From assembly GCA_963811365.1 (NCBI GenBank), contig CAWEQW010000008.1, positions 372,001 to 436,000 of the forward strand: a DNA stretch of 64,000 nt. Reading direction: 5' to 3'. The translations under genes were made by a program, and so were the position numbers. Each line of letters starts with the position of its first letter. Within the stretch, counting starts at the first letter, position 1. Below are positions 27,061-34,298 of the stretch, piece after piece. Under the pieces are notes generated by a model. The model was not told the DNA's origin, did no database searches, and saw only the letters and a list, made by a program, of their open reading frames with translations. This DNA comes from CAWEQW01 sp963811365. GTDB taxonomy: Bacteria > Actinomycetota > Actinomycetes > Propionibacteriales > Nocardioidaceae.

Positions 27061-27125
27061 TCTTCCCGACCACCCGCAGGAGGCCGCACACGCTTCGCGA
27101 GCCGCCGGGCGCGCTCGGGAACCGC

Positions 27126-27380
27126 TCAGGAGCGCGCCTTGCCGGTCATCGTCTCGGCGGTGCCGATCAGCAGCACGGCGGCGATGACCGCGAGCACGAA
27201 GCCGAGGATGTTCAGCTCCCAGATACTGCCGGTGCCGAGCAGCCAGGCGATGGTGCCGCCGATGAGCGAGCCGACCAGTCCCAGTCCCAAGGTGGCGAGG
27301 ACGCCGAGGTTCTGCTTGCCCGGCTTGAGCAGGCGGGCGAGCGCTCCGATGATCAGGCCGGCCACGAGGAAACCAATCAT
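27126..27380 (-). CDS. GlsB/YeaQ/YmgE family stress membrane protein
   Basis: The protein has 84 aa and three hydrophobic helices. The family features FLVAGLIIGALARLLKPG at the start and GLGLVGSLIGGTIAWLLG in the second helix are clear. These small proteins accumulate in general stress in several bacteria. The molecular role is unknown. It lies among other small stress-type membrane genes (27495 and 28142, same strand). Confidence 0.9.
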   Translation of the reverse strand: MIGFLVAGLIIGALARLLKPGKQNLGVLATLGLGLVGSLIGGTIAWLLGTGSIWELNILGFVLAVIAAVLLIGTAETMTGKARS

Positions 27381-27494
27381 GTCCGTAAGCCTACCCGCGA
27401 CGCGGACGCAAACCCCTGCAAAGGCGTCGCGGGTCTGCCGGACGACTGGACCTCTCGACCAGATCGATCGCCGGCGTGGCGGCCTACGCCGGGG

Positions 27495-27929
27495 TCAGAC
27501 GTCCTTCATCTCCTTGCCGTGCACCATGACGGCCCAGATGACCAGGATGTCGATGGTGATCACCGTGATGGACCACAGCGGCGCGACGTTCAGCGACACG
27601 AAGTGGCTGAGCAGGCTGCCGGCGGCGACGAACACCGCCACGACGCGGGCGAACATGCTGCCGCGCAGCAGCGCCGCTCCGATGGCGAAGACCACGATGC
27701 CGACGAACATGCTCCACCAGCCCCAGGCGTAGGGACTGCCGTATGGAGCGCCGTTGTTGTTCCACATCGTCCAGTTGTTGTTGATCACGGCGAGGAAGCC
27801 GAAGATGCCCGAGAGGGCGCCGCTGAGCATCATCATGAAGGCCGCAAACGCAACCCATCCGGTCCAGCCTGTGGGCTGGGCGGGTGCGTTGGACCTGGAG
27901 GAGGGGGTTTGAAGGTTCGCGCTGGACAT
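27495..27929 (-). CDS. DUF7144-type four-helix membrane protein (second copy)
   Basis: The protein has 144 aa. After a Ser/Ala/Pro-rich N-terminus come four helices: TGWTGWVAFAAFMMMLSGAL, then helices around 75-95, 95-115 and 120-138. It ends HGKEMKDV, like the HGSEMK end of the paralogue at 21404. The segment between helices 1 and 2 is Asn/Trp-rich (NNNWTMWNNN). The ATG at 27929 has the SD TAAGGAG. Function is unknown. Confidence 0.8.
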   Translation of the reverse strand: MSSANLQTPSSRSNAPAQPTGWTGWVAFAAFMMMLSGALSGIFGFLAVINNNWTMWNNNGAPYGSPYAWGWWSMFVGIVVFAIGAALLRGSMFARVVAVFVAAGSLLSHFVSLNVAPLWSITVITIDILVIWAVMVHGKEMKDV

Positions 27930-28141
27930 GTTGCTCCTTAGTGGGCGTGACGCTAGTACCGAGGTCGTCACCCTTCAGAATCCCCCTCGGCACCGGCCGG
28001 CGACAGGGACCAAGGGCCCGGTTCGAGCCACCGACCGGGTACTGGCGACTGGCCCGAACGGCCGTCACCTCGAGTCGTCACGGGCGGTGTTCGCGACTGG
28101 CTCCTGCCTGTGGGCGTCGCACCGACGGTGCGGTGAGCGCC

Positions 28142-28549
28142 TCACGTGCCGGGGCGGCGTTCTCCGGCCGCCGTCTGACCGGCTGACGGCTGGAGTGTCT
28201 GGGTCACGGCAGCCGGCGACGTGCAGCTCTGAGCGAGCGCGGTTGCGCTCTGGGCGGTGTTGGAGGCCGCCTTGATCCCGAAGTACGCGGCCGTCATGGT
28301 GCTGATCGCGGTGAAGGCTCCGGTGAGCACCGTGACGACGGCCTCGTTCGGGGCGTTGGTCCAGACGAGCACCACACAGGCAGCCGTGGCAATCGCGACG
28401 TCGCCGGCGATCACCGCGCCGGCGCCCGCGAGGGAGCGGATGTACTCGACCGCGTCTGCGCCGGTGAGCCGCTTGCGCAGACTGCCGCGGTCGGCACTCT
28501 GCTGCTCCTCCACCCGTGCCTGTGGGACCTTCACTGCTGCGGTTGTCAT
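28142..28549 (-). CDS. Small two-helix membrane protein, unknown
   Basis: The protein has 135 aa. A charged N-terminus of about 40 residues is followed by two hydrophobic stretches (about 42-65 and 70-95) and a Gln/Ala/Thr-rich tail. I recognise no family. GTG 28552 directly precedes the ATG at 28549; GGGGGT upstream could serve either. Composition fits the neighbouring stress-type membrane genes. Confidence 0.6.
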   Translation of the reverse strand: MTTAAVKVPQARVEEQQSADRGSLRKRLTGADAVEYIRSLAGAGAVIAGDVAIATAACVVLVWTNAPNEAVVTVLTGAFTAISTMTAAYFGIKAASNTAQSATALAQSCTSPAAVTQTLQPSAGQTAAGERRPGT

Positions 28550-28763
28550 CACGACCCCCGACTCTCTGTCTCCGGTTCTCTACTGATACGTCGAGGTTGA
28601 CCCTGAGACCTGGGTCACTCCAGAGGCCGAGGCCCGTGACCGACCCGGGACGTCTTGCAGGTGCGTGCAGTACACGTTCCTGCAGTTCCGAGGTTTCCGA
28701 CCGGTGCAGGTCCTCGAGGGCCAGGCTTAAGGACAGGGCTTACCTCGGCTGACTGCGGGAGTG

Positions 28764-29123
28764 ATGGCCGTGACCACGTTGAGCTTCGAGATCAAGACCT
28801 ACCGGGTCCTGCTCGGCAAGTCGATCGGCGTAGGCTTCCAGAACCTGGGCTACGCCTGCGGCTGGATCTCCTGCGCAGGCGCGGCCGGCGAGCAGCTCCT
28901 CATCGTCTTCGCGAGCACTCAGGCGCTGACCGACGCCGCGGGCAACTTCACCGACCTCGCCGGCAAGCGGGGCGGCATCGTCGCACCGATGTCCTCCTTC
29001 GCCTCCTACATCGACCTGCTGCGCAACGAGGGACCGCTGTACGGACAGATCGACTCGGGGTCTCCCAACAGTCTCAACCTCGTGAAGACGGGCCCCGAAC
29101 CCGTCTCGGACGTGGGCAAGTAG
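28764..29123 (+). CDS. Unknown small protein coupled to an EEP nuclease
   Basis: The protein has 119 aa, with no signal peptide or clear membrane helix. The sequence is unusually low in charge, with a Gly/Cys/Trp patch (GVGFQNLGYACGWISCAG) and a C-terminal part ending in SLNLVKTGPEPVSDVGK. I recognise no family. Starts at GTG 28761, ATG 28764 and GTG 28770 are all in frame; GGGAG at 28757-28761 best fits 28770. Only 3 bp separate its stop from the ATG of the downstream endonuclease/exonuclease/phosphatase gene, so they form a two-gene operon and possibly a functional pair. Confidence 0.65.
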   Translation: MAVTTLSFEIKTYRVLLGKSIGVGFQNLGYACGWISCAGAAGEQLLIVFASTQALTDAAGNFTDLAGKRGGIVAPMSSFASYIDLLRNEGPLYGQIDSGSPNSLNLVKTGPEPVSDVGK

Positions 29124-29126
29124 CCG

Positions 29127-30239
29127 ATGCCCGACTATCGCCAGCTGAGCAGCGAGACCGCCCATGAGCGGATCACGGACGGTCTGCTTCGGCTGCGTGA
29201 CCAGCTGGACCGCGAGGTCCCGCCGCGCACTCTGGACTCGACACTTCGGCTGGCGACATGGAACATTCGCGACTTCGACTCGCCCAGCTACGGCACCCGC
29301 CTGCCCGACGCCTACTACTTCCTCGCCGAGGTCATCTCCCGGTTCGACCTCGTGGCGATCCAAGAGGTCAACCGCGATCTGACCGCCCTCGAGACGCTCA
29401 TGGCCCACCTCGGCTCGCACTGGCGCTACCTCGTGACCGACACTACCGAGGGCCGGCCGGGCAACAACGAACGGCTCGCCTTCGTCTACGACACCCGCAC
29501 GGTGCGGTTCACCGGACTGGCAGGCGAGCTCGTCCTCCCCGAGAAGCTCTCGCACAGCACGCCGACGCGCGCCGGCCAGGTCGCGCGCACGCCCTTCACC
29601 GCGGGCTTCCAGGCCGGCTGGGTCGAGCTGCAGCTTGCCACCGTCCACATCCTGTACGGCGAGGACAAGGCCGACTCCGTCGAGAGGGTCGATGAGATCC
29701 ACCAGATCGCGCAGTTCCTCGCCGACCGCTCCGACGACCCGGCATCGGCGTCCCCGAACCTGGTGCTCCTCGGCGACTTCAACATCTACGACCGCACCGG
29801 CAAGACCATGGATGCGCTGACCAGCGCCGGGTGGGTGATTCCGGAGGAGCTGCAGAAGCTGCCCGGCACGAACGTGCCGCACGACAAGTTCTACGACCAG
29901 ATCGCGGTCCGGCCCGTCGCCCACCGCTTCCAGCCGACCGGTCCGGCGGGTGTCGTCGACTACTACGACAGCGTGTTCCGGCAAGCCGATCGGGACCTGT
30001 ACGCGGCGGCCATGGGAGCGCCGTTCAGCATGTCGTCCACCGGCGTACCCCGCAGCGAGCACGCGAAGTCGACGTACTACGCGTCGTACTGGCGGACCCA
30101 TCAGATGTCGGACCATCTGCCCATGTGGATCGACCTCCGGGTCGACTACAGCCAGGACCACCTGCTCGGCATCGGGACCGAGCCGCGACCGCCGAGGCAG
30201 CACCCGAGGCCCGATCCCCTCGATGCTCCTTCGGCCTGA
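29127..30239 (+). CDS. Endonuclease/exonuclease/phosphatase (EEP) family protein
   Basis: The protein has 370 aa. LATWNIRDF (Asn of the active site), AIQEV (metal-binding Glu), GDFNI (Asp/Asn pair) and SDHLPMW (Asp/His pair) are the conserved EEP catalytic elements in order, so the enzyme looks intact. It has no signal peptide, and the N-terminal 45 residues are helical. Family members cut DNA, RNA, phospholipids or phosphoinositides; the substrate cannot be told from sequence. It follows the unknown 119-aa gene by 3 bp. A large inverted repeat and tRNA-Met lie downstream. Confidence 0.85.
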   Translation: MPDYRQLSSETAHERITDGLLRLRDQLDREVPPRTLDSTLRLATWNIRDFDSPSYGTRLPDAYYFLAEVISRFDLVAIQEVNRDLTALETLMAHLGSHWRYLVTDTTEGRPGNNERLAFVYDTRTVRFTGLAGELVLPEKLSHSTPTRAGQVARTPFTAGFQAGWVELQLATVHILYGEDKADSVERVDEIHQIAQFLADRSDDPASASPNLVLLGDFNIYDRTGKTMDALTSAGWVIPEELQKLPGTNVPHDKFYDQIAVRPVAHRFQPTGPAGVVDYYDSVFRQADRDLYAAAMGAPFSMSSTGVPRSEHAKSTYYASYWRTHQMSDHLPMWIDLRVDYSQDHLLGIGTEPRPPRQHPRPDPLDAPSA

Positions 30240-30454
30240 CCCTGCCGCCCCGTCTGCCCGTCGACTGATATGCGGTTCCACGGCCTTGGCGAACGAGGTG
30301 CCGTCGTTCCTGCCCCTCGTTCTCCCGCAGCGGCTCGGCGATGCAGCCGGTCAGGCTGCGGGTCGTCTCGGTCCGGCCCGCCCTGGTCGACCGTGGGCGC
30401 CGCATCGTGCTCCCGGCGGACGCCCGGGTCCTGGTCCGCGGCACCCGCGACAGT

Positions 30455-30534
30455 CGCGTACACCGACGTACCAGTGCGCCGTCTCACAGGCGCAGGGCCG
30501 GCTGAACGGCCCGACTGGTACGTCGGTGTACGCG
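30455..30534. repeat. 21-bp perfect inverted repeat, possible bidirectional terminator
   Basis: The arms at 30455-30475 and 30514-30534 are perfect reverse complements (outer bases CGCGTACACC / GGTGTACGCG) with a 38-nt spacer that can itself pair (GCGCC/GGCGC). It lies between the EEP gene (plus) and tRNA-Met (minus), so it could end both transcripts. Such long perfect arms could also mark a mobile-element remnant. The rest of the gap 30240-30580 shows nothing else I can support. Confidence 0.8.
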
Positions 30535-30580
30535 GCGGGGCCGGCAGGGGTGACGATCACCCAGCCGCGGTTCTACAAGG

Positions 30581-30654
30581 TGGGGCGGGTGGGGCTCGAA
30601 CCCACGACCCAAGGATTATGAGTCCTCTGCTCTGACCGACTGAGCTACCGCCCC
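30581..30654 (-). tRNA. tRNA-Met (CAT)
   Basis: The minus strand folds as a full cloverleaf: a 7-bp acceptor stem GGGGCGG/CCGCCCC, a D-arm GCTC..GAGC, an anticodon stem GAGGA/TCCTT (last pair weak) with the loop CTCATAA (anticodon CAT), and a T-arm GTGGG-TTCGAGC-CCCAC. The discriminator is A and CCA is not encoded. CAT could be elongator Met or a lysidine-modified Ile; the acceptor and anticodon arms look like elongator Met. Confidence 0.88.
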
Positions 30655-30758
30655 GCTCCGGCGTGCCGGTGCGCCCGGCAGCCTACCGGCCGCCCGGCCC
30701 GCCACCGGCGAGACGTCAGGTCGTGGTCAGGACGCGGGTTCGCTGGCATGCTCGGTCC

Positions 30759-31517
30759 ATGTCCGACGCTGCCTCCGCCGCCCCTGCTCCGCTCACCCCG
30801 CTCGCCGAGGACTGGGAGCGCGCGCTCTGCGTCGTCGCACACCCCGACGACATGGAGTTCGGCGCCGCCGCTGCCGTGGCGCGCTGGACCGGCCAGGGCA
30901 AGTCGGTCGTCTACTGCATGGTCACCAGCGGCGAGGCGGGGATCGACGGGCTGCCCCCCGACGAGTGCCGACCGCTCCGGGAGGCGGAGCAGGTCGAGTC
31001 GGCCCGTCTGGTGGGGGTCGACCGCGTCGAGTTCCTCGGTCTCCAGGACGGCGTGCTGGAGTACGGCGTCCCGCTGCGCCGGGCGATCGCGGCCGCCGTA
31101 CGCCGGCACCGGCCCGAGATCGTGATCACCAACAACTTCCGGCACACCTGGGGAGGGCGCAACCTGAACCAGGCCGACCACATCGCCACCGGCATGGCCA
31201 CCCTGGACGCCGTCCGGGACGCGGGGAACCGCTGGGTGTTCGCCGAGCAGCTCGGGGCCGAGCTGGAGGCGTGGAACGGAGTCCGCGAGGTGTGGGCGGC
31301 GGGATCGCCGGACGGGGAGTCGGGGGTCGACATCACGGGCACGTTCGACGCGGGCGTGGAGTCACTGCGGGCGCACCGGGCCTACATCGAGGGGCTGGGC
31401 TGGGAGGACTTCGACCCCGCGGAGTTCCTCGAGGGGATGTCACGCACGGTCGGGACCAGGATGGGCGTCGCCCACGCCACGAGCTTCGAGGTGTTCCCGA
31501 TGGGCTGGGGCAGCTGA
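30759..31517 (+). CDS. Cytosolic PIG-L family deacetylase
   Basis: The protein has 252 aa. The zinc/catalytic motif AHPDDMEFGAAAAVARW (about 30-46), an MVTSGEAG strand and the distal NQADHIATG motif (His ligand) define the PIG-L/LmbE family, which includes MshB and Mca of mycothiol metabolism and other N-acetyl-sugar deacetylases. It has no signal peptide, unlike the secreted family member at 7238. The ATG at 30759 is chosen since the preceding frame is Arg/Pro-rich; CATGCT lies 6 nt upstream. It sits between two tRNA genes. The exact substrate is unknown. Confidence 0.85.
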   Translation: MSDAASAAPAPLTPLAEDWERALCVVAHPDDMEFGAAAAVARWTGQGKSVVYCMVTSGEAGIDGLPPDECRPLREAEQVESARLVGVDRVEFLGLQDGVLEYGVPLRRAIAAAVRRHRPEIVITNNFRHTWGGRNLNQADHIATGMATLDAVRDAGNRWVFAEQLGAELEAWNGVREVWAAGSPDGESGVDITGTFDAGVESLRAHRAYIEGLGWEDFDPAEFLEGMSRTVGTRMGVAHATSFEVFPMGWGS

Positions 31518-31574
31518 GCGTGCGTCAGACGACCCGACCGTTCCAGGTGGTCGTGCCACCGACCGCCCGGCGTC

Positions 31575-31754
31575 ATGGCCGTCGACGCCGCGTCACAGGC
31601 ACGCCTGGAGATGTACGCCGCAGGCAACATCAGTGACAGGTGGTTCAGGTCGGTGTCGGGCAACTACGAGGTGGCACTCACCGGGTCCGGACGGCACGAC
31701 CCGGCCAAGGAGGCGGCGAAGGGTTGGCTCCCCCGATTGGACTCGAACCAATAA
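31575..31754 (+). CDS. Possible 59-aa ORF running into tRNA-Asn
   Basis: An ATG-initiated frame (MAVDAASQARLEMYAAGN...) has protein-like composition but no SD, and its last codons read the antisense of the tRNA-Asn 3' end. It may be the stub of a truncated gene or chance. Confidence 0.25.
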   Translation: MAVDAASQARLEMYAAGNISDRWFRSVSGNYEVALTGSGRHDPAKEAAKGWLPRLDSNQ

Positions 31755-31800
31755 CCTGCCGGTTAACAGCCGGCTGCTCTGCCAATTGAGCTACAGGGGA
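31725..31800 (-). tRNA. tRNA-Asn (GTT)
   Basis: The minus strand gives acceptor TCCCCTG/CGGGGGA, D-arm GCTC-AATTGGCA-GAGC, anticodon stem GCCGG/CCGGC with loop CTGTTAA (anticodon GTT), T-arm ATTGG-TTCGAGT-CCAAT and an encoded CCA at 31725-31727 after discriminator G. Confidence 0.95.
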
Positions 31801-31875
31801 CCGTGCAGGCACGGCGGCCTGCAGCCCGGACAGGTTAGCAAGTCGCCCACCACGACGCTAAATCGGGGCGCGGCC

Positions 31876-32403
31876 TCAGCCCGGGCCGACCTCGTCCGCG
31901 GTCGCGCGCAGCGCCTGCTCGCTCGCGGCCGCGACCTCGGGGTCGTCCGGCTCGATACCGGGGTCGTACTCCACCGCCCAGCGGATCTCGCCCTGCCCGC
32001 TCGGGGGCCGTCGTGCGATCACGAAGAACCCGCGTCTGTCGCGCACGGTGAACCGTCGCTGCAGCACCACGCTCGCCGTCACCCGCTCCCGGACGAACTC
32101 CAGCATCAGGCCCGGGTCGTCGACCAGGAAGCCGTGCTCGCCGCGCGGCTGCCCGAAGGTGCCGACCTCGAGCACCCGGAACCGCTCAGCCTCGCCGTCC
32201 CACTCCGCGCGCTCGATGGCCTCCCACACCAGCCGCAGCGCGAGCACGCCGTCCCGGACGACGAGGAACGCGTCGCGGGTGCCGAGCAGCCAGGCGCCGT
32301 CGTTGGTGCGGGTGGCGGCCAGGACGTGCTCGCCATGGGGCAGGGCGGCCGCTCGGACGACGTCGACCGGCGGGTGCACGGAGCGGCGCAGTGGGTTGCG
32401 CAC
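31876..32403 (-). CDS. Conserved hypothetical protein downstream of dnaG
   Basis: The protein has 175 aa and is soluble. It has a strand-rich core (GEHVLAATRTNDGAWLLGTRDAFLVV) and a C-terminal acidic tail. The block PRGEHGFLVDDPGLMLEFVRERVTASVVLQ is clearly folded sequence, but I recognise no domain. The GTG start overlaps the last base of the dnaG stop codon (TAGTG), so the two are translationally coupled. A link with replication is suggested only by position. Confidence 0.75.
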   Translation of the reverse strand: MRNPLRRSVHPPVDVVRAAALPHGEHVLAATRTNDGAWLLGTRDAFLVVRDGVLALRLVWEAIERAEWDGEAERFRVLEVGTFGQPRGEHGFLVDDPGLMLEFVRERVTASVVLQRRFTVRDRRGFFVIARRPPSGQGEIRWAVEYDPGIEPDDPEVAAASEQALRATADEVGPG

Positions 32404-34298
32404 TATGCACTCCCCCCGATCGCCTTCTCGCGCAGCGCGCGGCGGTGCTGCTCGAGCGCGACCAGCTCGCCGAACATCCGGTTGTAGTCGACGGCGTGGT
32501 CGACGGGGTTGGTGCGCTGCAGCCGCGACTTGAGGTCGGTGATGCGGCGCATCGCGGTCACCTCCTGAAGCCGGTAGACATGAGCGGCGACGTAGGCCTG
32601 GTCGGGCTCCTTCAGCAGCGGCTCGACGGCGAGCGCCGATACCGCGTGGGCCACCGGCTCGGTCGTCGAGGCGGCGCTCAGCTTGGAGACCCACACCTCC
32701 CCCGTCGGCGCGCCCGCGACACCGCCGCACGCGACGACCAGCTCCCACACCTCGCGGTACGTCGGGTGGGTGAAGTCGCCGCCGTCGACGTCGCGGGCGG
32801 CCGCGCCGACGACCTCGGGATGCTGGACGACGAGCTTGAGCGTCTCGCGCTCGAGGGCGAACCGCGGGTCGCGCAGGTCGGGCAGAGGCGGCGCGACCGG
32901 CCGGCTCTCGCCCTGCTGAGCCGTCGGTCCTCCCGCCGCGGGACGCCGGCGGGCCTCGTCCGCGGGACGCCCGGCGGCCCGACGTACCTCTGCGCGGGCC
33001 TGCTCCACGTCCACGCCGACCATCCCGGCGAGCTCCCGGGCGAAGGCGTCCACCTTGGAGCGGTCGCGGATGCTCGAGACCAGCTTGGCGGCCTCGCGGA
33101 GCGCGTCGATGCGCCCGTCGGCGCGGTCGAGGTCGTAGCGGGAGACCACGTTGCCGAGCACGAAGCGGTAGAGCGGGATGCGCCGCGCGACCAGCTCGCG
33201 CACCGCCGCGTCGCCGTCCTGGAGCCGCAGGTCGCACGGATCCAGGCCGTTGGGCTCGACCGCCACGTAGGTCTGTGCGACGAACTGCTGGTCGCCCTTG
33301 AACGCCTTGAGCGCGGCGCGCTGGCCGGCCTCGTCGCCGTCGAAGGTGAAGATCACCTCGCCGCGGAACTCCTCGTGGTCGTTGAGCAGCCGCCGGAGCA
33401 CCCGGGCGTGGTCCTCGCCGAAGGCCGTGCCGCAGGTGGCGACCGCGGTCGTCACGCCGGAGAGGTGGCAGGCCATCACGTCGGTGTAGCCCTCGACGAC
33501 CACGGCCTGCGAGGCGCGGGCGATCTCCCGGCGCGCCAGGTCGATGCCGTAGAGGACGTGGCTCTTCTTGTAGATCGGCGACTCGGCGGTGTTGAGGTAC
33601 TTCGCCTCGACCCGGTCGTCGTCGAACAGCCGGCGGGCGCCGAAGCCGATCGTGTCGCCCGAGGCGTCCCGGATCGGCCACAGCAGCCGTCCGCGGAACC
33701 GGTCGTAGTGACCGCGGCTGCCCTGGGCGACCAGCCCGCCGGTCACCAGCTCGTCGTCGCGGAAGCCCTTCTGGCGCAGATGCGTGTAGAGCGCGTCGCC
33801 GTCGCGCGGTGCGAACCCCAAGCCGAACGTGTCCGCGGCGTCCCGGTCGAAGCCGCGCTCGGACAGGAACCGGCGTCCGGCCACGGCGCCCGGGGTGGCG
33901 AGCTGCTCGACGTAGTAGTCCGCCGCGGCCTTGTGCGCCTCGATCAGCCGAGGCCGCAGGTTGGCGTCCCGGCGCTGCGGACGGTCGCTGCCCTCGGTGT
34001 AGCGCAGCTGCACGCCGTACTTGTCGGCGAGCCGCTCGACGGCGTCGGCGAAGCCGAGTCCCTCGATCTTCTGCAGGAAGGTGATCACGTCACCGCCCTC
34101 GCCGCAGCCGAAGCAGTGGAAGAAGTTGCGCGAGGGGGTGACGTGGAACGACGGCGACTTCTCGTCGTGGAAGGGGCAGAGCCCCTTCTGGGAGCCCCCG
34201 CCGGCGTTGCGCAGGGTGACGTAGGAGGAGACGACCTCGTCGATCCGGGCTCGCTCGCGCACCAGCGCGATGTCCTCGTCCTTGATCAGCCCGGCCAC
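32403..34298 (-). CDS. dnaG: DNA primase
   Basis: The protein has 631 aa. The N-terminal CHC2 zinc finger is seen in KGLCPFHDEKSPSFHV and FHCFGCGEGGD. The RNA-polymerase core with a TOPRIM fold includes VVEGYTDVMACHLSG and a FTFDGDEAG motif. The C-terminal domain (about 450-630) binds the DnaB helicase. It synthesises RNA primers at the replication fork. GTG 34298 gives the family's usual start (GLIKDEDIALVRER); TAGACT lies 7 nt upstream, so it may be leaderless. It overlaps the end of dgt by 13 bp. Confidence 0.95.
   Translation of the reverse strand: MAGLIKDEDIALVRERARIDEVVSSYVTLRNAGGGSQKGLCPFHDEKSPSFHVTPSRNFFHCFGCGEGGDVITFLQKIEGLGFADAVERLADKYGVQLRYTEGSDRPQRRDANLRPRLIEAHKAAADYYVEQLATPGAVAGRRFLSERGFDRDAADTFGLGFAPRDGDALYTHLRQKGFRDDELVTGGLVAQGSRGHYDRFRGRLLWPIRDASGDTIGFGARRLFDDDRVEAKYLNTAESPIYKKSHVLYGIDLARREIARASQAVVVEGYTDVMACHLSGVTTAVATCGTAFGEDHARVLRRLLNDHEEFRGEVIFTFDGDEAGQRAALKAFKGDQQFVAQTYVAVEPNGLDPCDLRLQDGDAAVRELVARRIPLYRFVLGNVVSRYDLDRADGRIDALREAAKLVSSIRDRSKVDAFARELAGMVGVDVEQARAEVRRAAGRPADEARRRPAAGGPTAQQGESRPVAPPLPDLRDPRFALERETLKLVVQHPEVVGAAARDVDGGDFTHPTYREVWELVVACGGVAGAPTGEVWVSKLSAASTTEPVAHAVSALAVEPLLKEPDQAYVAAHVYRLQEVTAMRRITDLKSRLQRTNPVDHAVDYNRMFGELVALEQHRRALREKAIGGSA

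Noticed and set aside
30341..30505. 54-codon frame reading MQPVRLRVVSVRPALVDRGRR...
   Set aside because: It ends inside the spacer of the 21-bp inverted repeat, has no SD and no known family. Chance is more likely.
30581..31800. Integrated mobile element between two tRNA genes
   Set aside because: There is no integrase, no duplicated tRNA end that I can see, and the gene between them is an ordinary PIG-L enzyme.
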